Source of the DNA: Saprospiraceae bacterium
GTDB taxonomy: Bacteria > Bacteroidota > Bacteroidia > Chitinophagales > Saprospiraceae
Reading direction: 5' to 3'
DNA length: 44,482 nucleotides
Assembly: GCA_018057925.1 (NCBI GenBank)
Contig: JAGPCT010000026.1
Location: 1 to 44,482, forward strand
Made by a program: the position numbers and the translations under genes. A model generated the notes under the pieces. It was not told where the DNA came from and did not search any database. It saw nothing but the letters and a program-made list of their open reading frames with translations. Each line of letters starts with the position of its first letter. Position 1 is the first letter of the stretch. Below are positions 18,995 through 28,172 of the stretch, piece after piece.

Positions 18995-20020
18995 TTAAAA
19001 CTGGTGTAAAAAGCGAATGTCATTTTCAAAGAAATGACGTATATCGGTAATTTTATACTTTAACATTGCCTGACGCTCTATGCCCATTCCCCACGCAAAG
19101 CCACTGTATTCATTGGGGTCGATGCCACAATTTTCTAACACTGCCGGATCCACCATGCCACAACCAAGGACTTCTAACCAACCGGTTCCTTTCGTGATGC
19201 GGTAGTCGTCCTCTGAATTCAGCCCCCAATATACATCCATTTCTGCACTTGGTTCAGTAAAAGGAAAATAAGACGCTCTAAGTCTTGTTTTGGCATTGGG
19301 GCCATACATAGCCTTGGCATAATAGTTGAGTGTTTGTTTCATGTCGGCCAAACTGATTTTTTTATCTATATAAAGACCCTCAACCTGATGAAACTGACAA
19401 TGTGAGCGAGAAGAGATGGTTTCATTGCGATAAACACGCCCCGGAGAAATAATGCGAATGGGTGGTTTTTGCGCCTCCATTACATGCACTTGCACGGTAG
19501 ATGTCTGGCTTCGCAGCATCCGGGTAAAGTCATTGGCAAGATAGTACGTGTCTGTCATGTCACGCGCCGGATGGTCGTCAGGCGTATTTAAGGCTGTGAA
19601 GTTGTGCCATTCGTCTTCGATTTCTCTGTTTTCTTCTACCGTAAACCCGATTTTTGTAAATATTTCAATTATTCGATTTAAGGTTAGTGAAACAGGATGG
19701 CGTGAGCCCAATGGAGTAGGGTATCCCGGACGAGTGAGATCCAGTGTTGATTGATTGGCGGAATCTTGAGCGTTATTTAATGCATTGGAAAAATTTGAAA
19801 ATTTTGCTTCGGCATCCGTTTTTAACTTATTGAGTATCAGTCCAAAATTTCTTTTTTCTTCATTAGGAACTTTACCCATTAAGGCAAATAAATCTTTCAA
19901 CTTGTTCTTTGATCCAAGATAGGCTATTCGAAAAGACTCCAAATCTTCTTTTGTTTGAATGACAAATGCTTGAATCTCATTTGCCATATCTTCAACCGTC
20001 TTATTATGTTCTCCACTCAT
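18995..20020 (-). CDS. pheS: phenylalanyl-tRNA synthetase alpha subunit
   Basis: Catalytic alpha subunit of the (alpha-beta)2 class II synthetase. It has an N-terminal coiled-coil arm (about 1-90), then motif 2 (PGRVYRNETISSRSHCQFHQVEG) and motif 3 (GFAWGMGIERQAMLKY) near the C-terminus, which ends in the standard DIRFLHQF. The length is 341 residues from ATG 20020. A TTG at 20041 also opens the frame, but it falls inside a strong -7 promoter box (TACTTTTG, 20039-20046), so the ATG is the real start. The beta subunit gene pheT is not in the window. It follows the ligA unit by 105 bases but appears to have its own promoter. Confidence 0.97.
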   Translation of the reverse strand: MSGEHNKTVEDMANEIQAFVIQTKEDLESFRIAYLGSKNKLKDLFALMGKVPNEEKRNFGLILNKLKTDAEAKFSNFSNALNNAQDSANQSTLDLTRPGYPTPLGSRHPVSLTLNRIIEIFTKIGFTVEENREIEDEWHNFTALNTPDDHPARDMTDTYYLANDFTRMLRSQTSTVQVHVMEAQKPPIRIISPGRVYRNETISSRSHCQFHQVEGLYIDKKISLADMKQTLNYYAKAMYGPNAKTRLRASYFPFTEPSAEMDVYWGLNSEDDYRITKGTGWLEVLGCGMVDPAVLENCGIDPNEYSGFAWGMGIERQAMLKYKITDIRHFFENDIRFLHQF

Positions 20021-20038
20021 TTTTATCAAAATTGACTG

Positions 20039-20070
20039 CAAAAGTATTAAAATATTAGATAAAATGCAAA
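20039..20070 (-). promoter_or_regulatory. pheS promoter (TTTG, 20 bases, TACTTTTG)
   Basis: On the minus strand, TTTG (20070-20067), 20 bases and TACTTTTG (20046-20039) match the Bacteroidota sigma-A consensus at both boxes with good spacing. The expected start of transcription is near 20030, about 10 bases before the pheS ATG. Confidence 0.7.
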
Positions 20071-20125
20071 GCAGGTCGCATTTGGCAATAATTCTGGTTT
20101 TTAGAATGTTAGGGTTAAAAGTGCT

Positions 20126-22240
20126 TTAAAGATTTATCCTTTGTAAAAATTCTTCCTCTGTCCAAATCTCAACAGACCCCAATTCTCGAGCTTTCTTTAA
20201 CTTGCTTCCGGCATTTTCACCGACTACTAAGATATTTAAGTTATTGCTGACGGCGCTAAGATTTTTTGCTCCCAATGATTCCGCTTTTTCCTGTGCTTCT
20301 TTACGTCCCATTTGATGTAAGGTACCTGTAAATAAGATGGTTTTCCCGGAAATATAGTGATTGTCAGTGGATATGTTCTGCTTCCTGTCTTTTGCTGTTG
20401 CCAACATATTTACACCGGATGATTCCAATTGTCGGAGCATATCGATGTTTTTTGCATCTTGAAAATAGGAGACTACATTTTGGGCAACAATAGGGCCGAT
20501 ATCTTTTATAGATTCGATTTCTTCAATTGTTTTGTGTTGAAGGTCAAAAATCGATTCTATTTCTTCTGCCAAAAGTTTTGATACTTTTTTTCCTACGTGG
20601 TGGATAGATAGTGCATGAATGAGTCGGTGTATTGGATTATTTTTACTTTTTTCGATTGAATCCATTAAGTTTTCGGCACTTTTTTTACCAAATCCTTCCA
20701 ATTGTGATATTTTTTCGGACGATAATCGGTAAATATCCGGATAGGACTTTAGCCACCCTAATTCATGAAATTTCTCAATGATTGACTTGCCAAATCCGTC
20801 GATATCCATGGCGTCTTTAGAAACGAAAAATATCAATCTTTGTATCAATTGCTCCGGACAGTCAGGGTTGACACAACGCCATGCTGCTTCAGTCTCCTGC
20901 TTAACAAGTCGGGTGTGGCAAGAGGGACAAGTGGTGGGGAAAACTATATCTTTTTCTTCTCCGGTACGAATATCTGTCAAGGGTTTAACGATATAAGGAA
21001 TCACGTCTCCGGCACGTTCTACGACAACCATATCTCCCAATTTAAGATCTCTACTTTGTATAAACTCTTCATTGTGAAGTGATACGGAGCTTATCGTGAC
21101 ACCTGCCAAAGAAACGGGTTCTAATTTTCCTACCGGTGTAATTGAACCGATTTTTCCTACTTGATATTCAATATGAATGAGTCGTGTTGCTGCTTGCTTT
21201 GCCTGGAATTTAAAGGCAATTGCCCATCGCGGATGGTGAGCCGTGAAGCCCATTTGGTCTTGCCAATCGATGCGATTGAGTTTGATGACCATACCGTCCA
21301 TTTCGTAAGGGAATGTGGCTCTTTGGTCCTGCCATAGATGACAGAATTGAATGACTTCTTCGATGTTTTTACATAGTTTCCTGGCTTGTGAAGGTATCTT
21401 TATGCCCAATCGGCCTATGGTATCAATGGTTTCAAATTGAGTCATAAATTTGTTTAAAACATCATTTCCTTCAGCATCCGCAGCGTATGATACTGTATAG
21501 ATGAAAGCATCCATTTTGCGCGACTCGGTATCTTTAGGGTCTTTGGTGCGTAACCCACCTGTTGCAGCATTTCGTGCATTGGCAAAGAGAGGAAGGTCGG
21601 ATTGTAATCGTTCTTGATTGACGATTGCAAAGTTTTTTGTTGAAATAATGGCTTCGCCCCTTAATTCAATGGTCGAAATTCCAATTTTATTGAAATCTAC
21701 ATAAAGTGGAATAGATTTGATACTTTTTCCGTTATTGGTAATTTCTTCTCCCGTAGAGCCATCGCCTCTCGTTACGACTCTTACCAATTGATTGTTCTGA
21801 TAAACCAATGATATGCCGCCCCCATCGTATTTGGGTTCGACGCTATATTCGATATCAAGGTTGGGGTCGAGTTTTAGCATTCGTTTTATTTGTTGATCAA
21901 ATGCTGTTAAGTCTTGTTGGTTATAGGAATTGGCCAGTGAAAGCATCGGGCGTAAATGCTCAATTTGACGGGCATTTTCGGTTATTTCGAGTCCGACACG
22001 ATCCGTCGGTGAATTGACGACCTTCCAATCCGGATGCTTTTGCTCGATTTCTTCTAATTTTTTAAATAGAAAATCATACTCTGTATCGCTCAGTATCGGC
22101 TCATTGAGCGTATAGTACCGCCATTCATGAAAGCGAATGGCTTCTACGAGTTCCTCCATTTTGACAGCCGAATCTATAACGAGATCATTGTTTAATATTT
22201 GGCGTGAAAATTTAATGATTTGATCTATATTTTCAATCAT
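20126..22240 (-). CDS. ligA: NAD-dependent DNA ligase LigA
   Basis: Seals nicks during replication and repair using NAD+. The 704 residues are laid out in the usual order: an N-terminal Ia domain with YYTLNEPILSDTEYD, adenylation domain with catalytic Lys137 in EPK-Y-DGGG, OB fold, Cys4 zinc finger (CPSCHTRL ... CVNPDCPEQ, around 415-440), helix-hairpin-helix region and C-terminal BRCT domain (from about 622). The motif after the catalytic Lys, YDGGGI, is a variant of the common xDGxA. The start ATG overlaps the epimerase stop by 4 bases, so it is translated downstream of that gene. It is the last gene of the four-gene minus unit. Confidence 0.97.
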   Translation of the reverse strand: MIENIDQIIKFSRQILNNDLVIDSAVKMEELVEAIRFHEWRYYTLNEPILSDTEYDFLFKKLEEIEQKHPDWKVVNSPTDRVGLEITENARQIEHLRPMLSLANSYNQQDLTAFDQQIKRMLKLDPNLDIEYSVEPKYDGGGISLVYQNNQLVRVVTRGDGSTGEEITNNGKSIKSIPLYVDFNKIGISTIELRGEAIISTKNFAIVNQERLQSDLPLFANARNAATGGLRTKDPKDTESRKMDAFIYTVSYAADAEGNDVLNKFMTQFETIDTIGRLGIKIPSQARKLCKNIEEVIQFCHLWQDQRATFPYEMDGMVIKLNRIDWQDQMGFTAHHPRWAIAFKFQAKQAATRLIHIEYQVGKIGSITPVGKLEPVSLAGVTISSVSLHNEEFIQSRDLKLGDMVVVERAGDVIPYIVKPLTDIRTGEEKDIVFPTTCPSCHTRLVKQETEAAWRCVNPDCPEQLIQRLIFFVSKDAMDIDGFGKSIIEKFHELGWLKSYPDIYRLSSEKISQLEGFGKKSAENLMDSIEKSKNNPIHRLIHALSIHHVGKKVSKLLAEEIESIFDLQHKTIEEIESIKDIGPIVAQNVVSYFQDAKNIDMLRQLESSGVNMLATAKDRKQNISTDNHYISGKTILFTGTLHQMGRKEAQEKAESLGAKNLSAVSNNLNILVVGENAGSKLKKARELGSVEIWTEEEFLQRINL

Positions 22241-23277
22241 AATGTATGAACATTTAGAAAGGATGGATTAAAATTATGGTTAGAGGCTTCCAAAAATTGT
22301 TCCGCAATGTTCCGAATAGATTCATCAATTGGCGTATATTGAAAGCCCCCGACAGCAAGTGAACGTGTATTGTCAAATAAAAATGTTTTGGAGGACGTTA
22401 TGGCTGTTTCCTTTGTTAACATAGGTCGTCCGCCTGTGATAAGCGTCCTAAGGCGGTCTAAGCGCCAGGCAAGACCTAATGTCCATTTTTTAGCCACAAT
22501 ATGGGGAGCTTTCTTATGAATATGTTGCGCTATTTTTTCTAAAAATGTTTTATAAGGTATGTTGTCGCCTATCATTAAAAATTTTTCTTCTTCGCCTTGA
22601 TAATCAAGCATCCTGACAGCAAACTCTGCAACATCTCTAACATCGACAAAACCATTGGTCCCGGTCGGATAAAAAGGGCTACCCCTTCTGACGTGATTAA
22701 AAAATCCATTGGTTCCGGTGTTCCAATAGCCGCTCCCCAAGATTAACCCCGGTAACAACACTTTTACATCTAATCCCTCCACCTTACCTCGCCAAACTTC
22801 TAATTCCGCCATGTGTTTGGTTATGGAATAGTATGAATTTGCCGGATTGCTTTCATACTTGGTGTATTCATCGGTAAAGCCACCGGATTGGCTATTTCTG
22901 CCAAGAGCTGCAATCGAACTCATGTGTATCAATCTCTTGACCCCATATTCAAGGCTAAGGTTGACAATGTTGGCAGTTCCTTCTACATTTGTTTTGATAA
23001 GTGCCCTTCTATCTCTGGAGTCGAAAGAAACTAAGGCACCACAATGAATAACGTGAGTTTTGCCGATAATAGCATCTTCTAAGCCCAATATATCATTTAA
23101 ATCGGTATGATAATTGGTGACTTTGTGAAAAGCATCTGCTAACAACGTCAGGCTACTACCTTCTCTGGTAATAATGGATACATCATTAAATCCATTGGCA
23201 AGTAACGTTCTTACCACGTAGGAGCCCACCAGTCCGGTTGCTCCTGTCACTAATATTTTATATTCATCTTTGTTCAA
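22237..23277 (-). CDS. NAD-dependent epimerase/dehydratase (extended SDR)
   Basis: 346 residues with the extended-SDR nucleotide motif TGATGLVG (11-18) and the catalytic pair Y150-x3-K154 (YSITK), with the upstream Ser near HMSSIAALG (119-127). It should act on a nucleotide sugar, a dihydroflavonol-like substrate or a 3-beta-hydroxysteroid-like substrate; the sequence is closest in style to the latter broad group, but the substrate cannot be determined. The start is TTG 23277; the frame offers no ATG before the Rossmann motif. It lies 19 bases after anmK and overlaps ligA by 4 bases. Confidence 0.88.
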   Translation of the reverse strand: MNKDEYKILVTGATGLVGSYVVRTLLANGFNDVSIITREGSSLTLLADAFHKVTNYHTDLNDILGLEDAIIGKTHVIHCGALVSFDSRDRRALIKTNVEGTANIVNLSLEYGVKRLIHMSSIAALGRNSQSGGFTDEYTKYESNPANSYYSITKHMAELEVWRGKVEGLDVKVLLPGLILGSGYWNTGTNGFFNHVRRGSPFYPTGTNGFVDVRDVAEFAVRMLDYQGEEEKFLMIGDNIPYKTFLEKIAQHIHKKAPHIVAKKWTLGLAWRLDRLRTLITGGRPMLTKETAITSSKTFLFDNTRSLAVGGFQYTPIDESIRNIAEQFLEASNHNFNPSFLNVHTL

Positions 23278-23296
23278 GTAAAAGGAATTTGGGTTA

Positions 23297-24418
23297 TTAA
23301 ATTAAGTGGTTTGTGCCTTGATAAATACAGCCGCCTATATTGTCAACACTTGAGCCGGTAACAGTATGGAGCATATTGGGGATATTGCGTATTCGTAACA
23401 ATCCTGCCAAAGCCATCAAAAGGGCTTCTTTAAATTCTATGATTTGTTTGGGTGGAATAGAAACTTGGATGCCTAATTCGTTGCTACACATGTCTGAGAT
23501 ACATTCCATTAAATATTGATTATATGCGCCACCGCCGGTAACCAGCATTCTCTTGCCTGAAAAGTCGGTATTTTCATTCTGACAGACACTTTTAAGTTCT
23601 TGTACGATTCTTTGTGCTATAAAATTACAAAAAGTATTGAGTTTATCTTCCGGAGAATAGTCAAAGCTTTTAATGATAGGATAAAATTCTTTCATAATCC
23701 AGTTGTTGTCTAATGACTTGGGATAAGGAGCTGAAAAATATTCCATTTTATTAAGAGCAATGATGAGTTCCGGTTGTAGGATTCCTTTTTTAGCTGTCAA
23801 TCCATCTAAGTCGAAAGCTTGACCTGCCAAGGATGCCAGTTTATTGAGCACTTGATTGGCGGGGCTAACGTCGAATGCGATGTAATGGTCATTAATACGA
23901 GCACTCACATTGACAATGCCGCCAATATTGAGGCAAAGAGGGTATTCCGAGAAAAGTAAGTTTTCCGCAATAGGAATCATGGGGGCGCCTTGACCATTCA
24001 GTGCAACATCGGTACTGCGAAAATCACAAATGACGGGGAAGCCCGTCGTGCCTGCAATAGATGCCCCATGTCCGAGTTGCAATGTCATGTGATTTTGTGG
24101 CTCGTGAAAGACAGTATGCCCATGTGAGGAAATAAAATCCGGGACTATGTCCGTTCTTTTTAGAAATGTATTGGCTAAGTCACCAATGTATTTACCGAAA
24201 GTAACATGTGCCATCCAAAGTTCTTTAGCAGAGGCCTGGAAAGCCTTTTTTAGCCTTTCTTCCCAGAATACGCTGAGTTCAAAGGTCTCCGCTTCAATGA
24301 TATGCCATTCGGAAATGGGATTTTTGTTTGTTTCGTCATAAACGAAGCGGCAAAGTGCAAAGTCAATTCCATCTAATGAGGAGCCTGACATAACACCCAG
24401 GCCATGATATATTTCCAT
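23297..24418 (-). CDS. anmK: anhydro-N-acetylmuramic acid kinase
   Basis: Opens and phosphorylates 1,6-anhydro-MurNAc to MurNAc-6-phosphate in peptidoglycan recycling. The 373 residues have the ASKHA-fold phosphate motifs GVMSGSSLDGID (8-19) and LNIGGIVN, the catalytic block CDFRSTDVALNGQGAP and the adenosine motif VTGGGAYNQYL. No murQ or transporter is adjacent. The ATG at 24418 shares one base with the stop of the cytochrome gene. It sits in a packed minus-strand unit (cytochrome c, anmK, epimerase, ligA). Confidence 0.95.
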   Translation of the reverse strand: MEIYHGLGVMSGSSLDGIDFALCRFVYDETNKNPISEWHIIEAETFELSVFWEERLKKAFQASAKELWMAHVTFGKYIGDLANTFLKRTDIVPDFISSHGHTVFHEPQNHMTLQLGHGASIAGTTGFPVICDFRSTDVALNGQGAPMIPIAENLLFSEYPLCLNIGGIVNVSARINDHYIAFDVSPANQVLNKLASLAGQAFDLDGLTAKKGILQPELIIALNKMEYFSAPYPKSLDNNWIMKEFYPIIKSFDYSPEDKLNTFCNFIAQRIVQELKSVCQNENTDFSGKRMLVTGGGAYNQYLMECISDMCSNELGIQVSIPPKQIIEFKEALLMALAGLLRIRNIPNMLHTVTGSSVDNIGGCIYQGTNHLI

Positions 24419-24756
24419 TACTTCTTTTTAAGAGTTTCGATATAATCTGCAATATTTTCAATTTCTTCAGGCGCTAATTCATTGCCATAGGCTGCCATGG
24501 AGTTCTTACCATGTGTGATGATGTTGATTTTTTCTTCTCTGGAAAGGGTGGAGGTGGCTAAGTTTTTTGCACCATTCAAACCCAATGTCCCATCAATGCC
24601 GTGACAAAGGGTGCAAGTGGATTTAAAAATTTGTTCCGCATCGCTCATACGTTGTTCTTCCGGTGATAGTATTTTCTTAGGCTTATTAGAAGGAGCATCA
24701 CATCCCGATATAATTGAAAACAAAAGGAGCCCGGCAAGAAATAATATTCTATACAT
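24418..24756 (-). CDS. c-type cytochrome lipoprotein
   Basis: 112 residues. The N-terminal signal ends in a lipobox (SIISGC19), so the mature protein is lipid-anchored in the envelope. A single heme c site C48-T-L-C51-H52 is present, and M87 in KNSMAAYG is the likely sixth ligand, giving a His-Met class I cytochrome. It should carry electrons in the periplasm, but the partner is unknown. It is the first gene of the minus unit and has a candidate -7 box at 24779-24786. Confidence 0.92.
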   Translation of the reverse strand: MYRILFLAGLLLFSIISGCDAPSNKPKKILSPEEQRMSDAEQIFKSTCTLCHGIDGTLGLNGAKNLATSTLSREEKINIITHGKNSMAAYGNELAPEEIENIADYIETLKKK

Positions 24757-24778
24757 AAGTTCTAAGTGAAATTATGAC

Positions 24779-24786
24779 CAAATGTA
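24779..24786 (-). promoter_or_regulatory. putative -7 box (TACATTTG) of the cytochrome c unit
   Basis: An exact TAnnTTTG match on the minus strand, 22 bases before the ATG of the cytochrome gene. There is no clear TTTG at the ideal -33 distance, so only half of the promoter is supported. Confidence 0.45.
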
Positions 24787-24884
24787 AATAAACTTTGGCA
24801 ATAAAATGAGGTGGATTGCAATTCAAATTTACCAAAATATAGGGCGATAAGAGTTTTTGTTGAGAGGCTAATGCAGGTAGTCCA

Positions 24885-24918
24885 ACAAAAAAAGGCGTAT
24901 CATGAGAAACGCCTTTTC
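24885..24918 (-). terminator. Rho-independent terminator of the DUF2911 gene
   Basis: A 9-bp stem aaaaggcgt / acgcctttt with a 10-base loop lies 20 bases after the DUF2911 stop on the minus strand and runs directly into further T residues (read on minus). It isolates the DUF2911 gene from the cytochrome unit. Confidence 0.8.
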
Positions 24919-24938
24919 AAATATTCAGATATTTGTTG

Positions 24939-25799
24939 TTACTTTTTCGTTTTCCATTCTTTGATGGATTCGGTGTTCATTTTAACGTAATCGTCACTGT
25001 TTGCGGCTTTAGCGAGGGAGAGAGAACGTTCAGCAGATTTGATTGCATCGGCAAACATACCTAATTTGGCTTCAACAAGAGATTGTTGTCTTAAAACCCA
25101 GAATCTTTCACCATTCATATCAGTTGATTTCTTAATCCATTCGAGGGCTTGCTTAAGATCTTTACCACTTTCAAAATAGTATCTTGCAGCCGCAAAATAG
25201 TCATCACCAGATGGACCGGCCATTTTTGCTTTGATGTTGGCCATTACAGCTTCATCAGTTTTGTAAGTAAACGGAACTTTTACAAGGGTCTTGTCCCACA
25301 TAATAGCGATACTGGCGCCATTGTTAGAAAGATCTGTAATATCGAATGTAAATGTTTCTACAGCAGGATTGATAGTTGCCGGTCTAACCACAAATTTAGC
25401 AGCTACATCATCAGCATTGATGGTGGCATCCGTCAATCCACCACCTTTGGTAAGGTCTTTGTAGAAAATAACGGTCCAATCATTGGGGTTAGGAATGGTA
25501 TAAATGGCATAAGTGCCTTTTGCAAGTTCTGTTGTTCCCACTGTTGCAGCATCAGAGAAAGTAACTTTGGTAGCTGAATTGGCACCTGTTCTCCATAACT
25601 TACCAAAAGGTACTAAGTCTCCAAATATTGTTCTTCCCTTCATAGAAGGTCTGGAGTATTCGATGGTAACTTCCCCCAGGCCGACTGTGGATTTTACGGT
25701 AGAAGATGGAGATGCCGCAGGTGTCTTAATCTGGGCGTTGAGAACCAAGCCTGAAAAGAGGCAAGTTGTAAATAGAAATAGTCCGGAAATAAACTTCAT
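24939..25799 (-). CDS. exported DUF2911 protein with TPR-like tail
   Basis: 286 residues. A signal peptide (1-22, ending LNAQ) is followed by a DUF2911 domain (about 25-180), recognised by VGLGEVTIEYSRPSMKGR, FGDLVPFGKLWRTGANSAT and KGTYAIYTIPN. The C-terminal third (about 190-286) is helical with TPR-like spacing (AARYYFESGKDLKQAL, then AEKLG-type helices). DUF2911 proteins are widespread in the Bacteroidota and have no assigned function. It is monocistronic, with a clear terminator downstream and a TATATTTG -7-like box about 150 bases upstream (25950-25957, minus). Confidence 0.9.
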   Translation of the reverse strand: MKFISGLFLFTTCLFSGLVLNAQIKTPAASPSSTVKSTVGLGEVTIEYSRPSMKGRTIFGDLVPFGKLWRTGANSATKVTFSDAATVGTTELAKGTYAIYTIPNPNDWTVIFYKDLTKGGGLTDATINADDVAAKFVVRPATINPAVETFTFDITDLSNNGASIAIMWDKTLVKVPFTYKTDEAVMANIKAKMAGPSGDDYFAAARYYFESGKDLKQALEWIKKSTDMNGERFWVLRQQSLVEAKLGMFADAIKSAERSLSLAKAANSDDYVKMNTESIKEWKTKK

Positions 25800-25941
25800 G
25801 CGTTTTATTTTTTGATTTATGAAAACTGCGTATAAAACAACAAATCATTTATTTTGTTTAACACAATGTTTGTATTGGATGTTTTTAATTAAAAAGTACA
25901 AATTACAAGGAAAATCCAGATAAGAAAACCTTATTACGTGT

Positions 25942-25960
25942 CAATTTCCCAAATATACGA
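25942..25960. repeat. direct repeat partner of 27499-27517
   Basis: The 15 bases ttcccaaatatacga (25946-25960) recur exactly at 27503-27517, with similar bases before them. Read on minus they contain TATATTTG, so each could be a -7 promoter box. The two copies bracket the beta-propeller lipoprotein and the gene stump before it. Confidence 0.55.
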
Positions 25961-26003
25961 GACTTTCTCCTATTTATTACAGTATTAACACTTCCCTACA
26001 GAC

Positions 26004-27290
26004 TTACTCCCATTTCTCCGGTAGTTTCATGCAATATACGCCATATTTGTCCGCTGCATACAACAAGCGATGCTCCTTGTCCACGGAACAGCGCCCATCC
26101 ATGCCCAAAATTGACTGTGGAACAAACATGGCTTGCGAAAAATGCTGAAAGACGATTTTGCCGGTCGAAGCATTAAATACATATAGATCTCCACCATCAT
26201 CTTGCGTATATATATATCCTTCGAATAATTCCAATCCATTACCTCCAAAATCTGGTTCATCCCACTTCCAATATACCTCTTTATGATCCAAAGCACAACT
26301 GGATATCCCCAATGAAAATCCTATCATTCTATTATTGGGTTTATCTATAATGCCATATCCCCCAAAATCAGTATATGAATAGATTTTCACTTGAGGATTC
26401 ACCAGATCTATCTTTGACAATTGCCTTCCCTCATTAAAATACATATAATTATCATCGATGATAAAATCACCTAAATCTGACACCTTGCATATACTATCTA
26501 TCGTCCACTCGACGCGTCGTTGGCTGAGATTGTACGCCACTACATCGCTGCGCTCCTTCCAAGCTCCATTACGCATCGAAAGGCGATCGTTAATAAGTAT
26601 GATACTATCCTGAGTATATGGATTAATCCAATATCCGATATTATAAAATGCAGAAGAATATCCTTTCGTAGTGTTTTCGTATCGGGTAAATACTTTCTCC
26701 CATTGACCCGATGTGCCTAACTTCATCCGAATCAATTGGGCATAATCGGAGGTATCAGTCGGTGAGTTTGATTCATAATACACCGAGGTATAGTAATAGT
26801 CTCCTATGATAGCGCCTATTGTTGCTTTATACCAAAGCTCTTTAGGCTCTTTTTCATAGAGCATCTCTTGCCCTGTGCTGATATCTAAGATGGCATCATA
26901 ATACCAGTATTTGACTAAGATCATATTCCGTTCAGGATAGTATTGATAATGCGTATAATGATCAACCGGCATCTTGTCCCAATACCATATCTCCTCACCC
27001 GTTTCCCGGTCTAACAATCTGACATAAGCTCGTGGTTTCAACCCGTTAGCTAATGGTCGGATAGCAATAACTCCTTCCGGTACGGAAAAACATATCTCGG
27101 CACAATGGCTGGTATCAGGTGTATGCCCCAATGTGTACCACTGTACGGGCATGATGCCGAAGCTATCCGGACGGTGGAAGACCCACTTGACTGTATCTCT
27201 GCAATCCGGGTAAAGGCAAGGAGATGGCATGGGCTGCTTCGTGCAGCCCCATGCTATCCATAGAGTCATTAATAAATATATAGTTTTCAT
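26004..27290 (-). CDS. lipoprotein with PQQ-like beta-propeller
   Basis: 428 residues. The signal peptide ends in a lipobox (WIAWGC16), so it is an envelope lipoprotein. The mature part has repeated strand motifs like those of PQQ/WD-type propellers, for example LDRETGEEIWYW (near 95), EVYWKWDEP and DLYVFNASTGKIVFQHF (near 385). Several blades can be counted, but no catalytic site is visible. The ATG overlaps the stop of an upstream reading frame (ATGA), so it was evolved as the second gene of a pair whose first gene is now only a stump. That arrangement fits immunity or partner lipoproteins of secreted effectors, which is inference only. Confidence 0.75.
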   Translation of the reverse strand: MKTIYLLMTLWIAWGCTKQPMPSPCLYPDCRDTVKWVFHRPDSFGIMPVQWYTLGHTPDTSHCAEICFSVPEGVIAIRPLANGLKPRAYVRLLDRETGEEIWYWDKMPVDHYTHYQYYPERNMILVKYWYYDAILDISTGQEMLYEKEPKELWYKATIGAIIGDYYYTSVYYESNSPTDTSDYAQLIRMKLGTSGQWEKVFTRYENTTKGYSSAFYNIGYWINPYTQDSIILINDRLSMRNGAWKERSDVVAYNLSQRRVEWTIDSICKVSDLGDFIIDDNYMYFNEGRQLSKIDLVNPQVKIYSYTDFGGYGIIDKPNNRMIGFSLGISSCALDHKEVYWKWDEPDFGGNGLELFEGYIYTQDDGGDLYVFNASTGKIVFQHFSQAMFVPQSILGMDGRCSVDKEHRLLYAADKYGVYCMKLPEKWE

Positions 27291-27520
27291 TCATCGAGTT
27301 TTTTTGTTTTGAAAAATCTCCCCACATCCCCATTGAACAGGTGATTTAGGCAATTCTTCAGATTACCGTCATTGCGCATCTGCATGTGACCGGAGCCATC
27401 CATTTGCGATACATTTCTATTATCAAAAATCATATCACTGGTTCTGAAGGGCAGGTCAGCGGTGGACTCGGCAAGCGCGGCGCCATCGTAAAGATAACCA
27501 ATTTTCCCAAATATACGATT
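27287..27520 (-). pseudogene. 3' stump of a gene coupled to the propeller lipoprotein
   Basis: On the minus strand a frame of 77 codons ends at TGA 27287-27289, overlapping the lipoprotein ATG by the classic ATGA. It is closed by TAA at 27521-27523, just past a direct repeat. Its GC-rich codons (YLYDGAALAESTADLPFRTS, then MDGSGHMQMRNDGNLKNC) look like true coding sequence, unlike the AT-rich flank. The 5' part is gone. An internal ATG at 27433 could still give a 48-residue peptide. I do not recognise the family; a polymorphic-toxin or effector tail is possible. Confidence 0.6.
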
Positions 27521-27666
27521 TTATTTGCTTTTAATACTTAGTATTTAACATTTTAGTGTGTATAACAAATTTCCCTAATAATTTCATTATTTCCCCCTCT
27601 AATACCAATATAATAAATGGAAACTATTTCCTCAGACATCGTCGAATCTGTGGATTATGTAGCTCC

Positions 27667-27821
27667 TTGAACCCAAATTCCGCATTAGACAAATACGTAA
27701 TCGATTTACGACTCGTAATCAATGGTTTATAGGAACCATTGAAACGATTCGTACATTGGGATTATCATCATAATCAGCCTATACGGTTTTTAAAAACCTT
27801 TACTGCTGAATTCGGATTGAA
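27667..27821 (-). repeat. 155-bp dispersed palindromic repeat, copy 1
   Basis: About 90% identical by eye to 34041-34197 in reverse orientation, with a few substitutions and a one-base indel. The ends are ttgaacccaaattccgca and the inverse of ttcaatccgaattcagca, an imperfect terminal inverted repeat. The centre holds caatggtttataggaaccattg, a hairpin. It is nested in the 27556-28086 element, so it probably inserted later or travels with it. Confidence 0.8.
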
Positions 27822-27846
27822 CAATGATGAACATTTGGGACAGCAT

Positions 27847-28047
27847 AATCCCAAAGGGATGATATTTTTATAGAAAACGTAGCATAATATTTTCAAAATC
27901 CCGAAGGGATGACATTATTACAAACCAAGAAAAAATGTATCTGCTCAAAAAAACTGGAACGAATAGATGGAATAATCATTTCACCCATTCTGGGTTCCGC
28001 TTTCTGCTATTGAATCTATTCTATAATAATGACAACCTTTCGGGTTT
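27847..28047. repeat. three copies of a CCCGAAGGGATGACATTATT-like motif
   Basis: Two direct copies, aatcccaaagggatgatatt (27847-27866) and aatcccgaagggatgacatt (27897-27916), and one inverted copy, aatgacaacctttcgggttt (28028-28047). All carry the small ccc-gaa-ggg hairpin core. I associate such short intergenic repeats with Bacteroidota genomes, which is recollection rather than a search. Confidence 0.55.
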
Positions 28048-28172
28048 ATATTGATAAAAAATGGAAGGGAAATTTGTAATACACACCGTTGAAATTTTTT
28101 TATGCTTGACATACCACATTCTTAATCTATTAAAGTATTTCTAATGTGTAAAATGGGTTTATTTTTTTTCCC

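Larger units (their letters stand above)
27556..28086. mobile_element. 531-bp inverted-repeat element, non-coding, with nested repeats
   Basis: The ends gtgtgtataacaaatttccc (27556-27575) and its inverse at 28066-28086 match with one mismatch over 21 bases. The left 45 bases match the reverse complement of the right end of the element at 12834-12997. The interior has no gene; it holds a 155-bp repeat (27667-27821) and CCCGAAGGGATGA-type repeats. No clear target duplication is seen. This covers most of the gene-free stretch 27521-28237. Confidence 0.6.

Noticed and set aside
27847-28047. CRISPR array from the CCCGAAGGGATGA repeats
   Set aside because: Only two direct copies, short and imperfect, with irregular spacing and an inverted third copy; no cas genes.
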